DNA of 39,984 nt from Chloroflexota bacterium (GCA_009839925.1 VXOS01000114.1:1-39984); one strand, 5' to 3'; positions 1 through 9,387 are shown, counted from the first letter of the stretch. A program made the numbers and translations. Notes: generated by a model not told the origin, from the sequence alone.

Positions 1-9
1 CCCGCGCCG

Positions 10-456
10 ATGGGCACCGCGCGCGCCGTTACCAACCCCCGCGGCCCCCCCCCCGCCTTCGCCGCGGGCGCGCGCGCGGGCGCGGCGGCGCGCGCGGCGC
101 GCGGGGCCGCCCTCGACCGCGCCGGTCCGGCGGCGATCGCCGCCTCGGTCCCCCGCCTCGACGCGGGCGTGCGCATCGAGCGCAAGCCGGTGATCGAGGG
201 CGATGAGTTCGCCTGGGGCCACGTGCTCAGCAGCGAGCAGCGTCCCGAGGGCACCCCGCTCAGCCTGCCCGTCGCGCGCATGCTCGCCTCCGCTGACGGC
301 GTCGCCTCGATCGCCGAGCTGAGCGAGCGCATCGCCGCCGCCGCCGGCGTCAGCGACGAGGCCACGCGCGCCCGCCTCACCGAGCAACTCACCGCCGCCG
401 CCTCCATCCTCTACGTCGACGGCGCGATCGAGGAGCTCGCCGGGCTGAGGGAGTGA
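10..456 (+). CDS. Hypothetical protein; probably the C-terminal part of a gene truncated by the window edge
   Basis: ORF to TGA at 454-456; the plausible protein-like part starts around RIERKPVIEGDEFAWGHVLSSEQRPEGTPLS. The first ~130 nt are GC-homopolymer rich and may be unreliable. Confidence 0.4.
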   Translation: MGTARAVTNPRGPPPAFAAGARAGAAARAARGAALDRAGPAAIAASVPRLDAGVRIERKPVIEGDEFAWGHVLSSEQRPEGTPLSLPVARMLASADGVASIAELSERIAAAAGVSDEATRARLTEQLTAAASILYVDGAIEELAGLRE

Positions 457-569
457 AGGGCGAGCATCTCCGGGGAGAACCGCGCCACCACTGCGGGCGT
501 ACTTCCTCGGGGCGTGCGCGGGGATGGACTCGCCGCTCCGGCGGCCAGCGGCGACACGGGCGACTCCGC

Positions 570-575
570 TAGCAT
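570..575 (+). promoter_or_regulatory. Putative -10-like element TAGCAT upstream of the LRR gene
   Basis: GCTAGCATC context resembles GCTATCATC/GCTATGATC seen upstream of other genes in the window; no convincing -35. Confidence 0.3.
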
Positions 576-614
576 CCAAGCCATCGGCCCGGACCGCCCG
601 GACGGGACCTGCGG

Positions 615-3600
615 ATGAGCACACGACTGACGGCCCTGCTCGCGGTGATCGTCCTCGCTGTGCTGGCGATCGCCACCTTCGTGGCCGCGCCGGATGAGCC
701 CGAGCCGGACCAGACGCCCTCCCCGAGTGCCGGGACGCCCAGGTCGACTCCAACAGTCACGCCGGCAGCTCGCGAGACGGCGTCCGCAGTCCCGACAGCC
801 ACACCGGTACCTCGCGAGACGGCGCCGGCGAACGTGACAGCCGCGTCGACCCCGCCCGAACCGGCGCCTGGCAGCGTCGCCTCCGACCGCGCCGCCCTCG
901 TCGCCTTCTTCGAGGCGACGTGGGGGGTGAACTGGGGACGGAGTACGAACTGGCTGAGCGACAGTCCGCTTGGCGAGTGGCACGGCGTCAGCACCGATGG
1001 CGATGGCCGTGTCACGAGCCTCCATCTGGACGCGAACGGGTTGAGCGGATCGATCCCAGCCGAGGTGGGACGCCTCGCCAACCTGGAGTCCCTGAACCTC
1101 GGTGCTAACCGGTTGAGTGGTTCGATCCCGGTCGAGCTGGGGCTGCTCACCAACCTGCGATGGTTGTGGCTCCACGAGAATCAGTTGAGCGGTCCGATCC
1201 CTGCGGAGCTGGGTCGCCTCACCAATCTTGAAATGCTGTTCCTCCCGAAGAACGACTTCAGCGGCCCGATCCCAACCGAGCTCGGCGGCCTCACTCGCCT
1301 GAATTGGCTGGTGCTCGACTCCAACGACTTGAGCGGTCCTATCCCGCCCGAGCTCGGCGGCCTCGCCAGCCTTGAACTGCTGGCTCTGTACAGGAACCGA
1401 CTCAACGGTCCGATCCCCGCTGAGCTGGGCCGCCTCACGAGCCTGCGCAACCTGTGGGTGTCGAACAACGGGCTGAGCGGCGAGATCCCGGCCGAGCTGG
1501 CCGACCTCCCGAACCTCGAGTCCATCGACCTTCGGGACAACCGGCTGACCGGGTGCATCCCCGTGGGCTTGCAGCACTTGCTCGAGGATCAGGCCGCCGA
1601 CCTCGACTTGCCGTTCTGTAAGCCAGAGCCCGCCCAGGGCAGCGTAGCCTCCGACCGGGCCGCCCTCGTCGCGTTCTTCGAGGCAACATGGGGGGTGAAC
1701 TGGCGCGACAGCACAAACTGGCTGACCGACCGGCCGCTCGGCGAGTGGGTCGGCGTCAGCACCGACAGCGATGGCCGCGTGACGGGTCTCAGTCTCGAGT
1801 CCAACGGACTCAGCGGGGCTCTGCCGGCGGAGTTGGGCGCCCTTGCCAGGCTCGAGTGGCTGGATCTGGGCTACAACCACTTGAGTGGGCCAATCCCACC
1901 CGCGTTGGGAGATCTCACGAGCCTGGTGCGTTTGGCGCTCGCTTCCAACGAGTTAACCGGCGCGATCCCGCCTCAGCTGGAAATGCCCCCGCACCTGCGC
2001 GAGTTGTACCTCAGCGGCAACCCGCTGAGCGGCTGCATCCCGGTGAGCTTGTGGGAGCTTCCCAATCACGACCTCCACCCCCTCAGACTGCCTTCGTGTG
2101 CGGTAGCAGGTGCGGCATCTTCGATTGACGATCGGGCTGTACTCGTTGCGCTCTACGAGGCGACCAACGGTGCGCGCTGGGCGACTCGCACCAATTGGGT
2201 GACTGACCGGCCTATCGGCGAGTGGTACGGCGTGAGGACCGACGACGAAGGCCGCGTGACGGAGCTGCAACTCCATTCCAACGGGTTGAACGGGCCGATT
2301 CCGGTCGAGCTGAGCCGCCTCGCCAATATCGAACGGCTATGGCTCCACGGGAACCAGTTGAGCGGTCCGATTCCGGCCGAGCTCAGCGGCCTGGCCAACC
2401 TGATCACGCTCTACCTCAGCGACAACGACCTGAGCGGACCGATCCCTCGGGAGTTGGCCCAGCTCAGCAATCTGAAGGAGCTGTTCCTCTACAAGAACCG
2501 GCTGAGCGGGCCAATCCCTCCGGAACTGGGCCGGCTCGGCGACCTGACGTGGCTGTCCCTTGGATCCAACGAGCTGAGCGGGGCCATCCCGCCGGACCTG
2601 GGCCGCCTCGCCAGGCTGGAGCGCCTGTTCCTCAATGACAACGAGTTGAGCGGGCCCATCCCGGCGGCGCTGGGTGACCTCAGGAGCCTGCGGTGGCTGT
2701 CCCTTGAGGCCAACGAGTTGAGCGGGCCCATCCCTCCGGAGCTGGGCCGCCTCGTCAGGCTGGAAACACTGTCGCTCCAGGTCAACCAGTTGAGCGGTCC
2801 GATCCCACCTGAGCTGGGTAGGCTCACCCACCTGTGGTATCTGCGACTCAGGCTCAACTCGTTGGACGGTCCGATCCCGCTCGAACTCAGCAACCTTACC
2901 AACCTGCGGGGGTTGGACCTCGCGGAGAACGAGTTGAGCGCTTCGATCCCCCCGGAGCTGGGCCGCCTCGCCCTACTGGAGGGCCTGTACCTCTTCGACA
3001 ATCGGCTGAGCGGGCCGATCCCGGCGGAGTTGGGGAACCTCGCCAACCTGCGCTGGCTGTACCTCAATGGCAACGGTTTGAGCGGGCCGATCCCGCCGGA
3101 ACTGGGCGGTCTCGCCAACCTGCAAGACCTGCGCCTGTTCGAGAACGAGCTGAACGGGCAGATCCCGGCGGCGCTGGGGAATCTCGCCAACCTGAGGTCC
3201 CTGTATCTCAGCTCGAATGAGCTGAGCGGCAGAATCCCAGGTACGCTCGGGAAGCTCACCAACCTCACGTGGCTCGAACTGGACGGAAACAGGCTCAGCG
3301 GCCCCATTCCCGCTGAGATTGGCAGCCTCACGAGGCTCCGGACACTGAACCTTGAGTTCAATCAACTGAGCGGGCCGATCCCGCCGGAACTCGGCAGACT
3401 CGGCAGCGTCGCGTGGCTCATCCTCCACTCCAACCAGCTGAGCGGACCGATTCCGCCCGAGCTGGGCGGCCTCACGAGCGTGGAGCGGCTGGACCTCTAC
3501 AACAACCAATTGAGCGGATCGGTCCCTGCCGAGCTGGGCGGCCTGCCCAACATCGAGACGCTCTTCATCCGCGACAATCCGTTCACCGGTTGCCTCCCCG

Positions 3601-3662
3601 GGGCCTTGCGCGAAATCCCGTCCACCGACCTCGCACACCTCGGCCTCCCCTACTGCGAGTAG
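615..3662 (+). CDS. Secreted multi-module leucine-rich repeat protein (plant-type 24-aa LRRs, about 31 repeats)
   Basis: 1015 aa; N-terminal hydrophobic segment (LTALLAVIVLAVLAIATFVAA) then a Pro/Thr-rich linker; repeated LxLxxNxLSGPIPxELGxLxxLxx; three LRRNT-like blocks (DRAALVAFFEATWGVNW...GEWxGVSTDxDGRVT). Confidence 0.93.
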   Translation: MSTRLTALLAVIVLAVLAIATFVAAPDEPEPDQTPSPSAGTPRSTPTVTPAARETASAVPTATPVPRETAPANVTAASTPPEPAPGSVASDRAALVAFFEATWGVNWGRSTNWLSDSPLGEWHGVSTDGDGRVTSLHLDANGLSGSIPAEVGRLANLESLNLGANRLSGSIPVELGLLTNLRWLWLHENQLSGPIPAELGRLTNLEMLFLPKNDFSGPIPTELGGLTRLNWLVLDSNDLSGPIPPELGGLASLELLALYRNRLNGPIPAELGRLTSLRNLWVSNNGLSGEIPAELADLPNLESIDLRDNRLTGCIPVGLQHLLEDQAADLDLPFCKPEPAQGSVASDRAALVAFFEATWGVNWRDSTNWLTDRPLGEWVGVSTDSDGRVTGLSLESNGLSGALPAELGALARLEWLDLGYNHLSGPIPPALGDLTSLVRLALASNELTGAIPPQLEMPPHLRELYLSGNPLSGCIPVSLWELPNHDLHPLRLPSCAVAGAASSIDDRAVLVALYEATNGARWATRTNWVTDRPIGEWYGVRTDDEGRVTELQLHSNGLNGPIPVELSRLANIERLWLHGNQLSGPIPAELSGLANLITLYLSDNDLSGPIPRELAQLSNLKELFLYKNRLSGPIPPELGRLGDLTWLSLGSNELSGAIPPDLGRLARLERLFLNDNELSGPIPAALGDLRSLRWLSLEANELSGPIPPELGRLVRLETLSLQVNQLSGPIPPELGRLTHLWYLRLRLNSLDGPIPLELSNLTNLRGLDLAENELSASIPPELGRLALLEGLYLFDNRLSGPIPAELGNLANLRWLYLNGNGLSGPIPPELGGLANLQDLRLFENELNGQIPAALGNLANLRSLYLSSNELSGRIPGTLGKLTNLTWLELDGNRLSGPIPAEIGSLTRLRTLNLEFNQLSGPIPPELGRLGSVAWLILHSNQLSGPIPPELGGLTSVERLDLYNNQLSGSVPAELGGLPNIETLFIRDNPFTGCLPGALREIPSTDLAHLGLPYCE

Positions 3663-3814
3663 CCGCCGCCGCGGGCGCGGCGGCGCGCAAGCCCCGCGCC
3701 TATCGCCTGCGCGGGCCGCGGCCTATATTGCGCACGCGGCGATCGAGGGCCGGGGCGACGCCGCACCTCGTGACCTGCTGCCCCGGTGCCCGCGGCACGA
3801 GGGGCGGCCATTCC

Positions 3815-4876
3815 GTGAACCACGAATTCAACGAACTGCAGGAACTGCTCGGTCAGACCGCGCGCGAGTTCTTCTCGCGCGACTTCCCGCTCGACCGGAT
3901 GCGCGACGGCTACCGCAACGACGACGGCTACGACACCGAACTCTGGCCCAACATCGTCGACCTCGGCTGGAACTCCGCTCCCTTCCCCGAGGAGATGGGC
4001 GGTACCGGCGGCGGCCTCTTCGACACCGTCCTGCTGCTCGAGGAGATGGGCAAGGGCTACTGCGTCAGCCCCTACCCCCACTCCACCATCGCCGCCGGCC
4101 TCCCGCTCGTCGAGGCGGATGCGGACCTCGCCCAGGCGATCGCCGACGGCGAGGCGGTCGTCATCCCGGCGCTCACTGCCGCCGAAGGCGGTCCTGCGCA
4201 GGAGGCCGCGCGCGGCGACGGCGATGCCGTCACGCTGACCGACCGGCGCCTCGTGGTGCCGTGGGCGGAGCTGGCGACGCACCTGCTGGTCCCGCTCGCC
4301 GACGGCGACGAGATGGCCGTTGTCGAGACGGGGGCGGACGGCGTGAGCGCCGCGCAGATGCCCTCCTCGGGCGGCGAGCCGCTCTCCGACGTGCGCTTCG
4401 AGGGCGCCGCGGGCCGCGTGGTCTCGGCCGCCGGACTGCAGGACACGGTCACGCTGCTCGGCGCGATCGCCAACTCCGTGCTGATGCTGGGGCTCTGCCA
4501 GCGCTCGCTGGAGCTGGCCTCGGAGTACTCGAAGACGCGCGTCGCCTTCGGCAAGCCGATCGGCACCTTCCAGGCGATCTCGCACAAGTGCGCCAACATG
4601 GTGGTCGACATCGAGACCGGACGGAACCTCTGCTACAAGGCCGCCTGGCTGCACTCCACCGGCCAGCCGTACGAGATGGGCGCACGCTACGCCAAGGCGT
4701 TCATGGGCGACGCCACCGCCCGCATCACCCGCGATGCGATCCAGGTGCACGGCGGCGTCGGCTTCATCGACGACCACTTCGTGCAGTTCCCCTACCGCAT
4801 CGGCACCGCGGCGGCCTGCACGTACGGCACAGCGCACGAACACCGCCGCGCCGTCGCCAGCGCGATCCTCGACTAG
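3815..4876 (+). CDS. Acyl-CoA dehydrogenase family protein (short, FadE-like)
   Basis: GTG start VNHEFNELQELLGQTAREFFSRDFPLDRMRDG; SRVAFGKPIGTFQAISHKCANM-type segment (TRVAFGKPIGTFQAISHKCANMVVDIETGR) and DAIQVHGGVGFIDDH; the ORF-track extension to 3413 overlaps the LRR gene and is unlikely. Confidence 0.88.
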   Translation: MNHEFNELQELLGQTAREFFSRDFPLDRMRDGYRNDDGYDTELWPNIVDLGWNSAPFPEEMGGTGGGLFDTVLLLEEMGKGYCVSPYPHSTIAAGLPLVEADADLAQAIADGEAVVIPALTAAEGGPAQEAARGDGDAVTLTDRRLVVPWAELATHLLVPLADGDEMAVVETGADGVSAAQMPSSGGEPLSDVRFEGAAGRVVSAAGLQDTVTLLGAIANSVLMLGLCQRSLELASEYSKTRVAFGKPIGTFQAISHKCANMVVDIETGRNLCYKAAWLHSTGQPYEMGARYAKAFMGDATARITRDAIQVHGGVGFIDDHFVQFPYRIGTAAACTYGTAHEHRRAVASAILD

Positions 4877-4917
4877 CCAGCGGCGACTGACTCGCAACGA
4901 GACGACGGAGGATCGCC

Positions 4918-6075
4918 ATGGACTTCGAATACACCGAGAGCGAAAAGCAGTTCCGCGCCGAGGTGCGCGAGTTCTTCGAGCGCGTCTGGCCGCCGGAGGT
5001 ACAGCGGGCCGGGCGCGCGGGCCGCGAGGAGGGCGAGCGCTTCCGCCGCGCCGCCGCGCAGCGCGGCCTCTTCTCCCTGGGACTCCCCGAGGAGTACGGG
5101 GGCCTGCCCGACTTCAGCCAGATGGAGCGCTTCATCGTCAGCGACGAGGCGAGCCGCATCGGCGCGCCGCTCCCCGCCTACCTCGTCAGCATCATGGGGC
5201 CGCTGATCATGAAGTACGGCACGCCCTGGATGAAGGAGGAGGTGCTGCCCAAGATCCGCGCCGGCGACGTCGACTTCACGCTCGGCTTCACCGAGCCGGA
5301 GACCGGGTCGGACCTCGCCAACCTGACGACGCGCGCCTACCGCGACGGCGACGAGTACGTGATCAACGGCCAGAAGATGTACGGCAACCCGGGCCCCGAC
5401 GAGATGATGTACCTCGCGGTGCGCACGGACCCGGACGCGCCGCTACGCCAGGGCATCTCCGTGCTCTTCGTCGAGGCCAACCGCGAGGGTTTCACCTCGC
5501 TGGAGATGCCAACCCTGGCCGGCAACACCGTCGGCGCCACCTTCTACGACAACGTGCGCGTCCCCGCCGACCACCTGCTCGGCGAGGAGAACAAGGGCTG
5601 GGATTACATCCGCGAGGCGCTCGACCTCGACCGCACGAGCGGCATCACCTACGGCCAGATGCCCGAGCGGCTCAGCGAGCTGATCGAGTACGTCAAGGAA
5701 TCCTCGCTCGACGGCAAGCCGCTGATCGAGGATCCGTGGGTGCGCGACCGCATCGCGCGGTTCGTGATCGAGATCGAGGCGGGCGAGCTGCTGCAGGGCA
5801 TGACCGCCTCGAAGATCGCGACGGGCATGAAGCTGCGCATGGAGTCATCGGTCGTGAAGATCTTCCTGACCGAGCTGGAGCTGCGCATGGGTGAGTTCGC
5901 GATGGAGATCTCCGGGCCGCTCTCCTCGCTCACGGCGGACTCGCCCGAGGCGCCCTCGGGCGGCTGGTTCCACTACACGCACCGCAACAACCCCGGCATC
6001 ACCATCGCCGGCGGCAGCAACGAGATTCAGCGCAACATCATCGCGCTACAGGGTCTCGGGCTGCCCCGCGACTAG
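4918..6075 (+). CDS. Acyl-CoA dehydrogenase family protein
   Basis: 385 aa; GFTEPETGSDLANLTTRAYRDGDEYVINGQKMY and C-terminal ITIAGGSNEIQRNIIALQGLGLPRD. Confidence 0.95.
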   Translation: MDFEYTESEKQFRAEVREFFERVWPPEVQRAGRAGREEGERFRRAAAQRGLFSLGLPEEYGGLPDFSQMERFIVSDEASRIGAPLPAYLVSIMGPLIMKYGTPWMKEEVLPKIRAGDVDFTLGFTEPETGSDLANLTTRAYRDGDEYVINGQKMYGNPGPDEMMYLAVRTDPDAPLRQGISVLFVEANREGFTSLEMPTLAGNTVGATFYDNVRVPADHLLGEENKGWDYIREALDLDRTSGITYGQMPERLSELIEYVKESSLDGKPLIEDPWVRDRIARFVIEIEAGELLQGMTASKIATGMKLRMESSVVKIFLTELELRMGEFAMEISGPLSSLTADSPEAPSGGWFHYTHRNNPGITIAGGSNEIQRNIIALQGLGLPRD

Positions 6076-6107
6076 AGCGGGACGGGACCGCGAAGGGACG
6101 CAGGCAG

Positions 6108-7283
6108 ATGGACTTCGCCTGGAGCGACGAACAGAACGGGTTCCGCGCGCAGATCCGCGAGTTCCTCGAGGACGCCTGGCCCGAGGAGGTGCGCTCCGCG
6201 GACCGCCTCAGCCGCCGCGCCCCCGAGCACGAGGGCGCAATCAGGCGCTTCAAGGACATGGTCGCCGAGCGCGGCTGGTACTCGATCGGCTGGCCCGAGG
6301 AGTACGGCGGCACGGGCGACCTCACGGCCGTCGAGCGCTTCATCCTCTCGGACGAGGCCTCCCGCGTCGGCGCGCCGCTCTCGCTCTACAACGTCAACAT
6401 CATGGGGCCGCTGATCATCAAGCACGGCTCGCCCTGGATGAAGTCCGAGTTGCTCCCGAGAATCCGCGACGGCGAGATCGACTTCACGCTCGGCTTCACC
6501 GAGCCGGAGACCGGCTCCGACCTCGCCAACCTCTCGACCGCCGCCTACCGCGACGGCGACGAGTACGTGATCAACGGCTCGAAGATGTACGGCCGCCCCG
6601 GCCCCGGCGACATCATGTACCTCGCCGTGCGAACCGACCCGGACGCGCCGCTGCGCGACGGCATCTCGCTGCTCTTCGTCGAGCACGGCCGCGAGGGCTT
6701 CACCGTCGCCTCGATGCCGACGCTCGACGGCGGCGAAGTCGGCGCGACGTTCTACGACGACGTGCGCGTCCCCGCCGACCACCTGCTGGGCGTGGAGAAC
6801 CGGGGCTGGGACTACGTGCGCGAGGCGCTGGATCTGGACCGCACCTCGGGCATTCCCTACGGGCACATGCCGCTGATGCGCGACAACCTGATCGCCTTCA
6901 TCAAGGAGACGAAGGTCGACGGCCGCCCGCTGTCCGAGGATCCGTGGGTGCGCGACCGGCTCGCGCAGCTGGTGATCGACCAGGAGGCGGGCGACGTGCT
7001 GCAGGGCATGACCGCCTCGAAGATCGCCACGGGCATGAAGCTGCGCACCGAGTCGTCCGTGCTGAAGATCTTCATGACCGAGCTTGAGCGCCGCATGGGC
7101 GAGTTCGGCACGGAGATCGCGGGCCCGCTCGGCTCGCTTGAGCCGGCCTCCGGGGAGGCCCCGCTCGATGGCCAGATCTGGGCGACGCACAAGTTCAACG
7201 TCGCGATCACGATTGCGGGCGGCAGCAGTGAGATCCAGCGCAACATCATCGCGCTGCAGGGCCTCGGCCTGCCTCGCGACTAG
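6108..7283 (+). CDS. Acyl-CoA dehydrogenase family protein, tandem paralog of 4918-6075
   Basis: 391 aa; nearly colinear with the previous gene, long shared blocks (GFTEPETGSDLANL; LQGMTASKIATGMKLR.ESSV.KIF.TELE.RMGEF). Confidence 0.95.
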   Translation: MDFAWSDEQNGFRAQIREFLEDAWPEEVRSADRLSRRAPEHEGAIRRFKDMVAERGWYSIGWPEEYGGTGDLTAVERFILSDEASRVGAPLSLYNVNIMGPLIIKHGSPWMKSELLPRIRDGEIDFTLGFTEPETGSDLANLSTAAYRDGDEYVINGSKMYGRPGPGDIMYLAVRTDPDAPLRDGISLLFVEHGREGFTVASMPTLDGGEVGATFYDDVRVPADHLLGVENRGWDYVREALDLDRTSGIPYGHMPLMRDNLIAFIKETKVDGRPLSEDPWVRDRLAQLVIDQEAGDVLQGMTASKIATGMKLRTESSVLKIFMTELERRMGEFGTEIAGPLGSLEPASGEAPLDGQIWATHKFNVAITIAGGSSEIQRNIIALQGLGLPRD

Positions 7284-7362
7284 CGGTCGCGCGTAGCCGT
7301 CCTCGTCGCGGCCAGGGGGGCGCGGTAGCCGCGCGTGGCGGCGCGGTGGCAGACTCCGGCGC

Positions 7363-8124
7363 ATGGACGTTCCCGGCGGCATCCCCGACTACACGGCCCT
7401 CGAGTTCCCCGACGCGCCCGCCGATCGGCCGTACGTGATCGTCAACATGGTCGCGTCCGCAGACGGCACGACCGTGATCGAGGGCCGCGAGCAGGGGCTC
7501 GGATCGGCGGCCGACCGCCAGCTGATGCGCGAGCTGCGCGTCCACGCCGACGTCGTGCTCACCGGCGCGGGCACACTGCGCGCCAGCGGCCACTCGCCAC
7601 GCCTCAACGACGACGCCCTTGAGGCGCTGCGCGTCAGCCGGGGCAAGGCGCGCCTCCCGATCGCCGCCACGCTCTCGAACTCCGGAGAGCTGCCGCTCGA
7701 CAACCGCTTCTTCAGCGGGAGTGACTTCGAAGGCATTGTCTACCTCTCCGACGGCGCCTCTGCCGAGCGAGCCGCGGCGATCGCGGCCGCCGGGCGACCG
7801 GTCCAGCGCGTCGCCGCGGGCGCCGCGGTCCCCTCGATGCTCGCGCACATGCGCGGGGCGCTCGGCTGCCGGTTGCTGCTGCTCGAGGGGGGCCCGACGC
7901 TCAACGGCGAGTTCTTCCGCCGCGGCCTTGTCGACGAGCTGTTCCTGACGCTCGGCGCGCTCGTCGTCGGGGGCGGCGGCGGCCCGACCGCCGTCGAGAC
8001 GCCCGGCCACCCCGCCACGCACGAGGGCGTGCGGCGGCTCGACCTTCTTTCGGCGTACCGCAACGCGGAGACGAGCGAGCTATACCTGCGCTACCGCGTC
8101 CGCCGGCCCGCCGAGCCGGATTAG
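7363..8124 (+). CDS. RibD C-terminal / dihydrofolate-reductase-like (pyrimidine reductase) family protein
   Basis: RPYVIVNMVASADGTTVIEGREQGLGSAADRQLMRELRVHADVVLTGAGTLRASG...LLLLEGGPTLNGEFFRRGLVDELFLTLGALVVGG. Confidence 0.88.
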   Translation: MDVPGGIPDYTALEFPDAPADRPYVIVNMVASADGTTVIEGREQGLGSAADRQLMRELRVHADVVLTGAGTLRASGHSPRLNDDALEALRVSRGKARLPIAATLSNSGELPLDNRFFSGSDFEGIVYLSDGASAERAAAIAAAGRPVQRVAAGAAVPSMLAHMRGALGCRLLLLEGGPTLNGEFFRRGLVDELFLTLGALVVGGGGGPTAVETPGHPATHEGVRRLDLLSAYRNAETSELYLRYRVRRPAEPD

Positions 8125-8585
8125 CGAAGGGCCGCCTCGCAGGCGTCGACGGCGGCCACGGCGTCCTCGACACGTTCGATCGGGGCGTGCTCGCCGTCAC
8201 CGTCGCGCAGCTCCCAGGTGCCGAGGCCGATCACGGGCCGTTCGGAGATGAGCGCAAACGCGATCTCGGAGAGCGTGCCGAACTTGCCGTCGATGGCGAT
8301 CACGGCCTCGCCGGCGCGCGCGACCAGCACGTTGCGCGCGTAGCCCAGGCCGCTCGGCAGCGGGATGTCGACGTACTCGTTCGCATCGCCGAGGTCGTCG
8401 CCGGGCAGGATGCCGATCGTCAGCCCGCCGCTCTCCTTCGCGCCGCGGCAGGCCTCGAGCATCACGCCGCCGCGGCCGCCGCAGATCAGCACGTGCCCGC
8501 GCGCGCCCAGCTCGCGGCCGACCTCGAACGCCAGCCGCGCCGCCTCGTCCTCCGCCTGCTCGCCACCGATGACCGAGATGCGCAT
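8121..8585 (-). CDS. LOG-like / TIGR00725-type Rossmann protein
   Basis: MRISVIGGEQAEDEAARLAFEVGRELGARGHVLICGGRGGVMLEACRGAKESGGLTIGILPG; internal ATG at 8585 preferred to the 8756 ORF start, which overlaps the next gene. Confidence 0.85.
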   Translation of the reverse strand: MRISVIGGEQAEDEAARLAFEVGRELGARGHVLICGGRGGVMLEACRGAKESGGLTIGILPGDDLGDANEYVDIPLPSGLGYARNVLVARAGEAVIAIDGKFGTLSEIAFALISERPVIGLGTWELRDGDGEHAPIERVEDAVAAVDACEAALR

Positions 8586-8712
8586 CGCCAGCCCCGCCTT
8601 CTCCTCGCGATCGTCGCCGGTTGCAGGGTAGCCCGCGGCGCGGGGCGGGTGCTTGTGAGCGGCTGAACTTGCCGCCGGCCGCGGCGCAATACACTCGAAG
8701 GGAAGGAGATGC

Positions 8713-9024
8713 GTGATGATCATGCGAATCACGTGGGGCAAGGTGCAGCCCGGCAAGTGGGCCGAGTACGCCGAGGCCTACCGCCGGACGATGGAGCCGA
8801 TCAGCAGCGGCATCCAGGGGCTGCGTGGCCGCTGGCTCGCCCACGACCTCGACGAGGAGGACGCCGGCTTCGCGGTCAGCATCTGGGACTCGCGGGAGGA
8901 CCTCGACGCCTACCGCGACTCGGAGCTGTTCGAAGAGCAGGTGCAGGCCCCGCTCGCCGACTACTTCGTCGACGAGTTCCGCACGTACCACTGCGAGGTC
9001 GACGTCGTCGAGGACGTCGGCTAG
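8713..9024 (+). CDS. Antibiotic biosynthesis monooxygenase-like (dimeric alpha/beta barrel) small protein
   Basis: 103 aa MMIMRITWGKVQPGKWAEYAEAYRRTMEPISSGIQGLRGRWLAHDLDEEDAGFAVSIWDSREDLDAYRDS; AAGGGAAGGAG RBS. Confidence 0.7.
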   Translation: MMIMRITWGKVQPGKWAEYAEAYRRTMEPISSGIQGLRGRWLAHDLDEEDAGFAVSIWDSREDLDAYRDSELFEEQVQAPLADYFVDEFRTYHCEVDVVEDVG

Positions 9025-9071
9025 GACACGCCGTCCGAGGTCCACACATCCGAGGCGCCCCGGGTGGCGGG

Positions 9072-9141
9072 GCGCCTCGTCAGTTCCGGCCCCAACACTC
9101 CACGGAGCCGTCGGGGCCCTGGCCGCAGGTGTGCCGCAGAA
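9072..9141 (-). pseudogene. Detached 3'-terminal fragment of an RCC1-repeat gene
   Basis: Minus strand reads ILRHTCGQGPDGSVECWGRN*, paralogous to the end of the 9431-10486 gene (GRWHTCGLRPGGSIECWGLGSDEAQ*); DNA similarity continues past the stop (GCGCCTCGTCA identical on the plus strand in both). Confidence 0.75.
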
Positions 9142-9182
9142 TCAGTTGCACGTCGGGGTGGGATGAGTTCGAGGAAGCAGCG

Positions 9183-9377
9183 ATGGTGAGCATCACCGAA
9201 ATCCAGGAAGCGATTCGGATCCTTCCCGAGCCCGAGTATGCCCGGCTGCGGAAATGGATCAGCGATCTGGACTGGGAACGCTGGGACCAGCAGCTCGAGG
9301 CTGACGCCGAGGCCGGCAGGTTGGACTTCCTGATCGCGGAGGCCCATGAGGCCGGAGAGCGCCTGATCGGCGTTTGA
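9183..9377 (+). CDS. Small antitoxin-like protein (addiction-module type), no toxin adjacent
   Basis: 64 aa MVSITEIQEAIRILPEPEYARLRKWISDLDWERWDQQLEADAEAGRLDFLIAEAHEAGERLIGV; matches the general W(D)xQ(I/L)EADAEAGxLDxLxxEA pattern of small antitoxins; GAGGAAGCAGCG RBS-like upstream. Confidence 0.65.
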   Translation: MVSITEIQEAIRILPEPEYARLRKWISDLDWERWDQQLEADAEAGRLDFLIAEAHEAGERLIGV

Positions 9378-9387
9378 CCCACCCCCA

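Noticed and set aside
411-1880. Long minus-strand ORF (489 aa) antisense to the LRR gene, plus others at 1953-3638
   Set aside because: Repeat period of 72 nt is a multiple of 3, so every frame stays repetitive and open in GC-rich DNA; translations are low-complexity and unlike known domains.
3650-4897. 415-aa minus-strand ORF antisense to the first acyl-CoA dehydrogenase
   Set aside because: Arg/Val/Glu-rich shadow ORF; the plus strand has clear ACAD motifs.
6072-7382. 436-aa minus-strand ORF over the third acyl-CoA dehydrogenase
   Set aside because: Shadow ORF caused by high GC at third codon position; no recognisable motifs.
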